Shown here piece after piece: positions 40,562 through 48,313 of a stretch of 64,000 nt of DNA; position 1 is the first letter of the stretch, and each line of letters opens with the position of its first letter. Position numbers and translations under genes: made by a program. The DNA comes from JACQFK01 sp964619955 (GTDB taxonomy: Bacteria > Planctomycetota > MHYJ01 > JACPRB01): assembly GCA_964619955.1 (NCBI GenBank), contig CAZUJF010000007.1, positions 62,001 through 126,000 on the forward strand, written 5' to 3'. The notes under the pieces are model-generated. The model was given only the letters and a program-made list of their open reading frames with translations. It was not told the origin of the DNA and did not search any database.

Positions 40562-42700
40562 ATGATGCGCATGGTGACCCTCCAAACCCGCCCGGTTCTC
40601 CTGATGTGCCTGACGATGGCCGGCATCCTCATGGCCTGCCCTCAGGACAAGCCTGGGAATCCCTCCGCGAATCCCCGGATCGCCATCGTCATTGACTCCC
40701 ATTCACCCCCGCAGGTTTTTGGGGCTTCCAAAGTGGAGGCGGCGCTCCGGCGCCTGGATCTGGCGTCCCAGGTGCTCGACAAGTCCGCCGCCCCCGGCCG
40801 CGACCAGGTCAGGATCGCCGCGGTCCGTTCGGCCGCCGGTGACGACCTCAAGAAAGAGGGATTTCGCATCCGCAAATCCGACGGCACTTATACGGTGACC
40901 GCCATCGACGACGCGGGGCTCATGTACGGGCTTCTGGATCTGGCGGAGCAGGTCGAGATGGGCAAGGGGCTTCGCGGAGTGGAGGAACGGACCTCCCATC
41001 CGCGCTTTCCGTTCCGTGCCGTGAAGTTCAACCTGCCCTGGGTTTCCTACAGGGAGAATGAATCCCTCCAGGCAAACACCGCGCTGTGCAAGGACCTGAA
41101 CATGTGGGGCGCCTTTCTCGACATGATGGCCGAGGACCGGCTGAACGTGCTGACCTTGTGGAGCCTGGACCCCTTCCCCTACCTCGTCAAAGCGAAGAAC
41201 TTCCCCAAGGCGACCCCGTTTTCCGACGCCGAAATGGCCGAATGGAAGGACTTCTGGACGTCGCTGTTCCGGATGGCGAAGGCCCGGGGCATCGAAACCT
41301 ACATCCTCAACTGGAACATCATCGTCTCGAAAAGCTTCCGCAAGAACTACGGGGAGGGGAACACCGGACTCTGGGCGGATGGGCACACCTCCCCGCAAAT
41401 CGAAAAGTACGTCCGGGAGACGGTGACCCAGGTGATCAACGAGTATCCCGATCTCACCGGGCTCGGCATCAGTCCGGGGGAGGCCATGCAGAAGTGGGAT
41501 GGCCCGCAGATGGCGGGCTGGTTCGAGCGGACCTTCTTCGAAGGCATCAAGGCGGCCGATCGCCGGAGCAAGTTCATCTACCGCGCGGCGCTTTCCGGCG
41601 ACCATCAACCGCACCGCAATGCCATCGACAATTCCGGGATCGGCACCCCCGAGAGCCCCATCATCGTCGAGCTCAAGTTCAACTGGTCGCACGGGCACTC
41701 ATCGACCACCCTGGTGAAGGCTCATGGCAGCGGCACCGGCAGGCAATACTGGGAGAATCCCCCGCCCAGCCGGCACAAGATGGCCTGGATGATCCGCAAT
41801 GAGGATTTCTTCAGGCTGCGCTGGGGCGAGCCGGATTTCATTCGCGAGCATATCCGGATCAACGGACAGGATTACGTGGGCGGCTATTTCATCGGCTCGG
41901 AATGCTACATCCCCGCCAAGGATATCTTCCACAAACCGAACCACCCCCACGTGAACTGGAAGTACGCGTTCGAGCGTCAATGGCTCTACTACCTGCAATG
42001 GGGACGGCTGCTCTATGATCCGTCCACGCCGGATGCGGTCTTCGCGAACGCCTTCGACCGGCGCTTCTCCGGCCAGGTCGGCGGCCGGATGGTGGATGCC
42101 TACAAACTCTCCACCCGGACCACCCAGCGCATCGCCCAGGCCTTCAATCACAGCTGGGATCACAACTTCTACACCGAAGGCTTCATCGGCAACAAGCGGG
42201 ATTTCATCACCCTCGAAGAGGTGATCAGCGCCAAACCGATCGAGCCCGAGTTCGTCAGCATCAAGGATTTCGGCGACGGCGGCAAAGCCTTCGGATCAAA
42301 GGTGACTCCGCTGCAGCTGGCCTCCGCCCTTGAGAAGGACAATCAGCAGGCCTTGGAGATCGTGAAGGGGATCGCGACCGCCGAGGAAACCCTGAAGTGT
42401 GAAATGGAGGATGTTCAGGCGTGGGCTCATCTGGGGCTCTATTTCGCCAAAAAACTCCGTGCCGCCGTGGCTCTGAACCAGAACAACAAGGCCGATGCCG
42501 TCCGCCACATCACCGGCGCCCAACAGCACTGGCGCGACCTGGTCGCCGCAACCCAAGGGCATATTCAGGCGAGCCACCTGGCGATTGCGGACAAGCATTT
42601 CCACTGGGCCGACTACCAGAAGAAGGTGGACGATGAAGTGACCTGGGTCGAGAAACGATCGGTGAAGTCCGGCGGCAGTGAGGAAAAGCCCGGAAAGTGA
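40562..42700 (+). CDS. Glycosidase-like lipoprotein (GH67/GH20-like layout)
   Basis: 712 residues, AAGGA upstream of the ATG. GILMAC is a good lipobox. Residues ~35-140 form the alpha/beta domain seen at the start of GH67/GH20 enzymes (DAGLMYGLLDLAEQV), then a TIM barrel (FRAVKFNLPW, DRLNVLTLWSLDPFPYL, ETYILNWNIIVS, GLGISPGEAMQKW, VELKFNWSHGHS) and a helical C-terminal part. The order recalls alpha-glucuronidase-type glycosidases, but I cannot assign catalytic acids with confidence. A distant paralog lies convergently downstream at 42806-45001. Confidence 0.75.
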   Translation: MMRMVTLQTRPVLLMCLTMAGILMACPQDKPGNPSANPRIAIVIDSHSPPQVFGASKVEAALRRLDLASQVLDKSAAPGRDQVRIAAVRSAAGDDLKKEGFRIRKSDGTYTVTAIDDAGLMYGLLDLAEQVEMGKGLRGVEERTSHPRFPFRAVKFNLPWVSYRENESLQANTALCKDLNMWGAFLDMMAEDRLNVLTLWSLDPFPYLVKAKNFPKATPFSDAEMAEWKDFWTSLFRMAKARGIETYILNWNIIVSKSFRKNYGEGNTGLWADGHTSPQIEKYVRETVTQVINEYPDLTGLGISPGEAMQKWDGPQMAGWFERTFFEGIKAADRRSKFIYRAALSGDHQPHRNAIDNSGIGTPESPIIVELKFNWSHGHSSTTLVKAHGSGTGRQYWENPPPSRHKMAWMIRNEDFFRLRWGEPDFIREHIRINGQDYVGGYFIGSECYIPAKDIFHKPNHPHVNWKYAFERQWLYYLQWGRLLYDPSTPDAVFANAFDRRFSGQVGGRMVDAYKLSTRTTQRIAQAFNHSWDHNFYTEGFIGNKRDFITLEEVISAKPIEPEFVSIKDFGDGGKAFGSKVTPLQLASALEKDNQQALEIVKGIATAEETLKCEMEDVQAWAHLGLYFAKKLRAAVALNQNNKADAVRHITGAQQHWRDLVAATQGHIQASHLAIADKHFHWADYQKKVDDEVTWVEKRSVKSGGSEEKPGK

Positions 42701-42805
42701 TCCCGACGGGGAACGACGGATCCCGCATTCCGCACCCGGCGGACCGCGACAGCGCGAATTTCGCGGCTCCGCCGCCCGACCGGCCCCCCGCGGAGGCAGG
42801 GGCCG

Positions 42806-45001
42806 CTATTTCGGGGGAGCCGGGTTCCCGCCGCCGCCCAGCCGGGTGACGTCCTCCAGCGCCTTGTCGTCGTAGGCATGCCAGTCGGGGAAGCTGCGGT
42901 TCCGCTGAAGATCCACGCCCCGATAGAGGCCGGACATGATCGTCGTGTACTTCTTCCAGCGGCCGCAGGCCCTTTCGATGCAGGTCCTGGCTTCGTCCGT
43001 CTTCTTCTGCTCCAGGTGGATCGCGGCGCGGAACTTGTCGGCGGAGTAGAGGCCGAGGTTCGCCAGGGCCTCCAGGTCCTTGAGCGTGAGCCTCAACTCG
43101 ACGTCGTCCCCGGGCTCCAGCGTCCCGAGGATCGCCAGGGCGTCCCCGGCCAGCTTCTCGATCTCGTCCGCGTTCTGGAAGGCCGACACCTTGTCGCCGA
43201 CGGCCCCCCGCGCGGTCTCCTTGAAATCGGCCAGTTTCGATCCGCGCATGGGGCGCGCTCCCCGCGTCTCCTCGAGCGTGCGGAAGCCGTCCTTGCTGCT
43301 CCATCCCTCCGGCCACCAATGGAAGTCGAGAGACCAGGAGCCGCTCACCTGTTCGTTGGCCTTCTGCACCGCCCGCGAGGCGTGGCTCCAGGCCTGGAAG
43401 AGGCGCTCGACGGGGACCTTGGGATGGCGCAGGGCCAGGTGGCGCTTGAACAAGTCGTCGGAAACGTCGGGGTTGTAGGAGATCCGGCCCCACAGCTTCT
43501 GCAGGTACCAGGTCTTCTGGATGTCCAGGGCGTTCCGGGACCGGTAATACGGGTCCTTGCTGGCGAATTCCCGCGTGAAGACCCAGCCGTCGGCGCCGAT
43601 GTAGAAGGCGTCCACCTGCTTTCCGACTTCGGGGAAATTCCGCACGTAGTCGCGGACGAACTGCGGGTCGGCCCAATGGAGGAAGTAGAAGTCGTCGTTG
43701 CGCACGGTCAGCCAGGACTTCAGCCCGTGGCGCTCCAGCCCCGCGGTCATCTTCTTCCGGTCCCAGTACTCCGGCCTCACGGCCGCGTGGGCATGGGCCT
43801 GCGAGTACTTCAAGGAGAGGTCCAGGCGGACCTTCGGGAGTTTTCCCAGCGGAGCGAAGACCTCCATCATCTCGTTCATGCTTCCCTGGTGCAGCCGGTG
43901 GATGAAGACGAGGCTCCGTTCGGGATGGGCCGTCGCGTAGTCCAGCATGCCGCGTCCGTACGTGTCCCAGGCCCAGGCCTCCTTCTCCTTCTCGTCGAGC
44001 CCCCCCATCTTCTCCCCGACGGTGATGCCGAAGCCGGCGACGTCGGGATAGGTCTCCAGGAACTGCGTCATGCACTTCCGGAGGTAGGTCCGGGTCTTCT
44101 CGTTGCGCGGGCTGTCGGTGAGGCCGTGCTTCCCCTCGGCGGTGGACAGGAAGATGTTCCACGTGCAGAAGTAGATCTCGAATCCGCGCTCCCGGCCGTA
44201 TCTCATGACCTTCCGCCAGAAGGCGATCTTCTCGTCGATCGTCATCGCGTTGACGGCTGCGGGCTTGCCGTCGGCGCCGAATCCCTCGACGCCCTGGATG
44301 GCCACGTCCGGGTACTCGGCCATCTTGAGCATGGAGGTGAAGGGATGCGGGGACCAGAGGGACAGGACGTTGTAGCGGTGCCGGGCCATCTCGTCGAACC
44401 AGGTGGTCCAGAAGCCCAGGTCCCACACGTGGCGGATGGCCTCCCGGTGAGAGCTTCCCTGGTGGTTGTAGAAGTAGGTGGGGGATTTCGTGTCGAGGGG
44501 GAGGTTGAACTTGACCCCGCGTCGCTTGAGAAAAGGCGCCTCCTCCTCGTCGCAGACGGCGTCGAAGCCCTGGAAACGGAGAGCCTCGGCGACCTGGAGC
44601 CCGCCGTACATCGTGCCGTTCGCATCTCCCCCCAGGACCCAGTACCCCGTCTGCGGGTCGCGGGTCGTGCGCAGCGCGTAGGCCTGTTCGCCCCGGGGAG
44701 GCGGAGCCTTCGCCCCTTGAGCCGACATCACGGCGGCGACGCGGGCATCCGTGGCCAGGGCCAGGACGATCTTCTTCCTTCCGGGCGCTTCCGCAAGGGC
44801 CGCCAGGTCCTGGGGATCCGCCGAGTACCCCTTCGCTTCGAGAGCCGCCCGGATGTCCCCGGCGGCGAACGCCACCTGGGGCACGGAGGCGTCGAAGTAG
44901 AGCCCCACCTTCTCCTCCGGCGTCCATCCTGCGGCCGCTCCGGCGGGCCGGCAGGCCAGGTAAGCCGCGCAGACGGCGGCCGCGATCAGAAAGCGCTTCA
45001 T
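42806..45001 (-). CDS. Glycosidase-like exported protein, paralog of the 40562-42700 product
   Basis: 731 residues. I choose the ATG at 45001, with GGAGGGG just upstream; an earlier ATG would add nine residues. Signal peptide FLIAAAVCAAYLAC, possibly lipidated. Same layout as the convergent neighbour: ANGTMYGGLQVAEAL, GVKFNLPLDTKSPTYF, RYNVLSLWSPHPFTSML, FEIYFCTWNIFLS, GFGITVGEKMGG, then LDLSLKYSQAHAHA, and a similar C-terminal helical part (ANLGLYSADKFRAAIHLEQ against AHLGLYFAKKLRAAVALNQ). Probably acts on plant or bacterial polysaccharide; specificity unknown. Confidence 0.75.
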   Translation of the reverse strand: MKRFLIAAAVCAAYLACRPAGAAAGWTPEEKVGLYFDASVPQVAFAAGDIRAALEAKGYSADPQDLAALAEAPGRKKIVLALATDARVAAVMSAQGAKAPPPRGEQAYALRTTRDPQTGYWVLGGDANGTMYGGLQVAEALRFQGFDAVCDEEEAPFLKRRGVKFNLPLDTKSPTYFYNHQGSSHREAIRHVWDLGFWTTWFDEMARHRYNVLSLWSPHPFTSMLKMAEYPDVAIQGVEGFGADGKPAAVNAMTIDEKIAFWRKVMRYGRERGFEIYFCTWNIFLSTAEGKHGLTDSPRNEKTRTYLRKCMTQFLETYPDVAGFGITVGEKMGGLDEKEKEAWAWDTYGRGMLDYATAHPERSLVFIHRLHQGSMNEMMEVFAPLGKLPKVRLDLSLKYSQAHAHAAVRPEYWDRKKMTAGLERHGLKSWLTVRNDDFYFLHWADPQFVRDYVRNFPEVGKQVDAFYIGADGWVFTREFASKDPYYRSRNALDIQKTWYLQKLWGRISYNPDVSDDLFKRHLALRHPKVPVERLFQAWSHASRAVQKANEQVSGSWSLDFHWWPEGWSSKDGFRTLEETRGARPMRGSKLADFKETARGAVGDKVSAFQNADEIEKLAGDALAILGTLEPGDDVELRLTLKDLEALANLGLYSADKFRAAIHLEQKKTDEARTCIERACGRWKKYTTIMSGLYRGVDLQRNRSFPDWHAYDDKALEDVTRLGGGGNPAPPK

Positions 45002-45141
45002 CGGTCCCCTCCAGTCGTGCCCCTTCATGTGCAGTATTCCGGGAGGGCACGACCGTGACGCCGAATCTCACGAATAAAGCCGCGGACGCCGACCCGCCCC
45101 CGCCGGCCGGGGTCCGGCCGGCGGAGGCGCGGGAGATCTTC

Positions 45142-46296
45142 CTACGGCTTGACCCAGGCGCCGTCCTTCGAGCTCTTCAGGCAGGCGCGGAGGAACTTCA
45201 TGCCGCGCAGGCCGTCGGAGACGCCGGGGTACGCGTCGGAGATCCCCTTCGCGCCGCGGAGGGCGAGGGCGAAGCCCTTGTAGATGTTCGCGAAGCCCTC
45301 GAGGTAGCCCTCGGGGTGGCCGGGCGGGATGCGGGACAGCGAGCGGGCCTCCTCGTCCGTCCAGCCGTTGCCGGTGCGGCGCAGCTCGGGGGCGCGATCC
45401 TTCCAGTAGACCTTGAGGTCGTTCGGATGCTCCTGCGCCCATTCGAGGCCGCCCTGGGTCCCGAAGACGCGGATCATCAGGCCGTTCTCGCGGCCCACGC
45501 AGACCTGCGAGGCGCTGAGCGTGCCGGTCGCGCCGTTGGCGAGCTTGAAGAGGACCATGCCGTCGTCGTCGAGCGCGCGACCCTCGACGAAGGTGTTGAG
45601 CACGCAGTAGAGCGACTCGATCCCGGACCCGGCGACGTGCTCGACCAGGTTCTCGGCGTGGGTGCCGATGTCGCCCATCGCGCCGCAGCCACCGGAGCGT
45701 TTGGGGTCGGTGCGCCACGCGGCCTGCTTCTGGCCGCTGGCCTCGAGCTTGTCGCTGAGCCAGCCCTGGAGGTACTCGACGTAGACCTTGCGGATCTCGC
45801 CGAGTTTGCCGCTCTTCACGAGGTTGCGCGCCTCACGGACCATCGGGTAGCCGGTGTAGTTGTGCGTCACCGCGAACTTGAGCTTCGTCTTCTTGACGAG
45901 CTTCTCGAGCTCCTCGGACTCCTCGACCGTGAGGGTCAGGGGCTTGTCGCAGATCACGTGGAAGCCCTTCTGGAGCGCGGCCTTCGCCGGCGGGAAATGC
46001 ATGTGGTTGGGCGTGACGATCGAGACCGCGTGGATGCGCCGGTCCGGCGGCAGCTTCGCCTCGGCGTCGAGCATCTCGGTGTACGACGCGTACGCGCGCG
46101 AGGGCTCGATGCCGAGCTCGGCGCCCTTCTCGCGGCTCTTGGCCGCGTCGCTCGAGAACGCCCCCGCCACGAGCTGGAACTGGCCGTCCATCGCGAGCGC
46201 GATCCGGTGCACGCCGCCGATGAAGGCCCCGGGGCCGCCGCCGACCATGCCGAGGCGCAGCTTCCCCGCCGCGATCTCATCCTTGCCGCTGACCAT
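45142..46296 (-). CDS. Cytoplasmic Gfo/Idh/MocA-family oxidoreductase
   Basis: 384 residues, GAGGAGAAG upstream of the ATG, no signal peptide. Rossmann start LRLGMVGGGPGAFIGGVHRIA, HAVSIVTPNHMHF, and the motif CDKPLTLT with its catalytic Lys; the second domain contains SGGCGAMGDIGTHAENL. These enzymes oxidise or epimerise cyclic sugars or inositols with NAD(P). It is divergent from the gene at 46398. Substrate unknown. Confidence 0.93.
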   Translation of the reverse strand: MVSGKDEIAAGKLRLGMVGGGPGAFIGGVHRIALAMDGQFQLVAGAFSSDAAKSREKGAELGIEPSRAYASYTEMLDAEAKLPPDRRIHAVSIVTPNHMHFPPAKAALQKGFHVICDKPLTLTVEESEELEKLVKKTKLKFAVTHNYTGYPMVREARNLVKSGKLGEIRKVYVEYLQGWLSDKLEASGQKQAAWRTDPKRSGGCGAMGDIGTHAENLVEHVAGSGIESLYCVLNTFVEGRALDDDGMVLFKLANGATGTLSASQVCVGRENGLMIRVFGTQGGLEWAQEHPNDLKVYWKDRAPELRRTGNGWTDEEARSLSRIPPGHPEGYLEGFANIYKGFALALRGAKGISDAYPGVSDGLRGMKFLRACLKSSKDGAWVKP

Positions 46297-46382
46297 GGCT
46301 TCTCCTCCTCAATTCGTCGTTGGGCCGACCAGTATGCCAAAGGAAAACGGCGGAGGAAAGCAATGGAGGCCGGGGGCGGCGC

Positions 46383-46388
46383 TATACT
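46383..46388 (+). promoter_or_regulatory. -10 element (TATACT) of the 46398 gene
   Basis: TATACT ends nine bases before the ATG at 46398 and no Shine-Dalgarno follows, another leaderless-type start. Confidence 0.55.
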
Positions 46389-46397
46389 GGATCGTCT

Positions 46398-46784
46398 ATG
46401 ACACTGACCGACCTGGCGAACGCCGCGGCCGCCCGGGGCTGGAAGGCCGTCCCGGGCAAACCCCTGATCGTGGAGCTGCCCCTCGACGGCGGCCGGCACC
46501 AGGCCGTCCGCGTGGAGGAGTTCCGGGACGGAGCCGCCACGCTGCTCCGGATGACGTCGGCCATCGGGTCCGCCGAGACCCTCGATCCCCGGCGCCTGCG
46601 CTCCGCCCTGGAGCTCAACGCCCGGATGCCGCAGGGCTGCCTCGCGATCTCCGAGGGGCAGCTCGCCATGACGGACACCCGTCCGGCGGGCGAATCCGCC
46701 GAATCGATGCTGACGGGTATGGCCTTCCTCGCGCGGCAGTCCGACACCTACGAGAAGCTGATTTACGGCACGGATTCCCACTGA
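46398..46784 (+). CDS. Small cytoplasmic protein, unknown function
   Basis: 128 residues without signal or membrane segment. Pattern GRHQAVRVEEF, AATLLRMTSAIG, ALELNARMPQGCLAISEGQLAMTDT resembles the beta-sheet chaperone fold of YbjN/type III secretion chaperones, which is a shape-level resemblance only. It ends one base before the beta-barrel gene, so the two are co-translated; it might help that protein fold or be delivered. Confidence 0.65.
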   Translation: MTLTDLANAAAARGWKAVPGKPLIVELPLDGGRHQAVRVEEFRDGAATLLRMTSAIGSAETLDPRRLRSALELNARMPQGCLAISEGQLAMTDTRPAGESAESMLTGMAFLARQSDTYEKLIYGTDSH

Positions 46785-46785
46785 G

Positions 46786-47571
46786 ATGAAGCACTTCATC
46801 GCCCTCGGCGCCCTGCTCCTGGCGGGCGCGCCCGCCTGGGCGCAGGATGAACGCGTCGGCGTCCGCGTGCGCGAGTGGTACGCCGCGCTCGAGGGCCGCG
46901 TCGAATCCGAGAAGGGCGTGCTCGGCGGCACGAACATCGATCTGGCTTCGGACCTCGGCCTGGACGACGAGGCGTTCACCACGGAACTGCAGGCCTACGT
47001 CCGCTTCCCCTTTTTCGGCCGGATCTACGCCGGCTGGTGGAGGCTGGACCGGGAGGGCGACGAGGTCCTCTCGCGGACGATCGAGTTCGGGGACCAGACC
47101 TTCACCGCCTCCACCCAGGTGAGATCCGCACTGGAGCTCGACGTCTTCTACCTCTCCTACGAGTACTCCCTCCCCACGATCCCCCTCGGCGAGCTCTTCA
47201 AGCTGGACTGGGGGATCCTCGTGGGCGCGCGCGGCTTCCGGGGCGACGCCTCGATCGAGAGCGCGCTCGTGTCGGAGTCGGACGACTTCAGCATCGGGCT
47301 GCCCGTCCTCGGGGGCCGGGTGGGGCTGCAGATGACGAAGTGGCTGCGCGCGGAGGTGGAGGTGATGGGCCTGACGGTGTCCTACGGGGACAGCGGGGTG
47401 AGCTACCTTGAGGCGTTCGCCGAACTGGTGGTGCAGCCCTTCACCTGGCTCTACGCGGGCGTGGGCTACAAGTTCGCGGCGCTCGATCTCGAGCTGGACT
47501 CGGGCTCGGACGAGCTGCGGCTCGACATCGACGTCAGCGGCGTCTACCTCACCGCGGGCGTCCGGTTCTAG
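46786..47571 (+). CDS. Outer-membrane beta-barrel protein
   Basis: 261 residues with a signal peptide ending AWAQ. Alternating hydrophobic strands (LQAYVRFPFFGRIYAGWW, LDVFYLSYEYSL, DWGILVGARGF, GLPVLGGRVGLQM, WLRAEVEVMGLTVS, WLYAGVGYKFAALDLEL, GVYLTAGVRF) and a terminal Phe are typical of outer-membrane barrels, so the organism has a Gram-negative-type outer membrane. Probably an 8-10-strand barrel. It is coupled to the small gene upstream. Confidence 0.82.
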   Translation: MKHFIALGALLLAGAPAWAQDERVGVRVREWYAALEGRVESEKGVLGGTNIDLASDLGLDDEAFTTELQAYVRFPFFGRIYAGWWRLDREGDEVLSRTIEFGDQTFTASTQVRSALELDVFYLSYEYSLPTIPLGELFKLDWGILVGARGFRGDASIESALVSESDDFSIGLPVLGGRVGLQMTKWLRAEVEVMGLTVSYGDSGVSYLEAFAELVVQPFTWLYAGVGYKFAALDLELDSGSDELRLDIDVSGVYLTAGVRF

Positions 47572-47644
47572 CCCGGCCCCGTTCCCAAGCCGCCCGCGTG
47601 CGTTTTCCCGAAACATCGGCGGCTTCGGACGTACCCATAGGGGC

Positions 47645-48313
47645 ATGCGCCGACTCCTTCCGCTGCTGCTGCTTCTGCCGGCCGCCTGCCAGGGGCGTCC
47701 CTGGACCCCGATCTTCAACGGCCGCGACCTCTCCGGCTGGAAGGCCGACGCCGAGGCCCGAAAGCACTGGACCGTCAAGGACGGCATCCTCGACTACGAC
47801 GGCAAGAACGCCGATCTCTGGACCGAGTCCTCCCACGGCGACGTCGAACTGCGCCTCTCCTGGCGCTTTCCCGGGCCGGCGACCCCGCAGGACCACCCGG
47901 TCTTCGACGCGGACGGCAACGAAGTCCGCGGCGCGGACGGGAAGCCGAGGACGCAGCGCATGATGGACGCGGGCGACAGCGGCGTCTTCGTGCGCGGGCA
48001 CCGCAAGGCGCAGGCGAACCTCTTCTGCTATCCCTGCGGCTCGGGCGAGATCTGGGAGTACCGCACGGACCCCGCGATGCCCGTGGAGGTCCGCAAAGCC
48101 TGCCTTCCGACGAAGCGCGCGGACCGCCCGCCCGGCGAATGGAACGACATGATCCTCACGCTGCGGGGCGACCGGATGTCGGTGGTCCTCAACGGCGAGG
48201 AAGTCGTCCCCGGCGCGCGCCTCCCCGGACTGCCCGCGCGCGGCCCCTTCGGCCTCCAGCACGAACACGGCCCCGTTCAGTTCAAGAACCTCGCCGTCCG
48301 GGAGCTCCCGTGA
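47645..48313 (+). CDS. DUF1080 (3-keto-disaccharide hydrolase-like) lipoprotein
   Basis: 222 residues; LLLLLPAAC suggests a lipoprotein. Family marks: PIFNGRDLSGWKAD, HWTVKDGILDYDGKNADLWTE, DSGVFVRGHRKAQANL, GEWNDMILTLRGDRMSVVLNGEEV, GPFGLQHEHGPVQFKNLAVREL. DUF1080 proteins are concanavalin-like sandwiches; some hydrolyse 3-keto-glycosides made by Gfo/Idh-type dehydrogenases. The four-base overlap (GTGA) couples it to the heme propeller gene. Confidence 0.93.
   Translation: MRRLLPLLLLLPAACQGRPWTPIFNGRDLSGWKADAEARKHWTVKDGILDYDGKNADLWTESSHGDVELRLSWRFPGPATPQDHPVFDADGNEVRGADGKPRTQRMMDAGDSGVFVRGHRKAQANLFCYPCGSGEIWEYRTDPAMPVEVRKACLPTKRADRPPGEWNDMILTLRGDRMSVVLNGEEVVPGARLPGLPARGPFGLQHEHGPVQFKNLAVRELP

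Noticed and set aside
42753..42765. Short palindrome CGCGAATTTCGCG between the convergent glycosidase genes
   Set aside because: Short perfect palindromes are expected by chance in GC-rich DNA; too weak to call a terminator.
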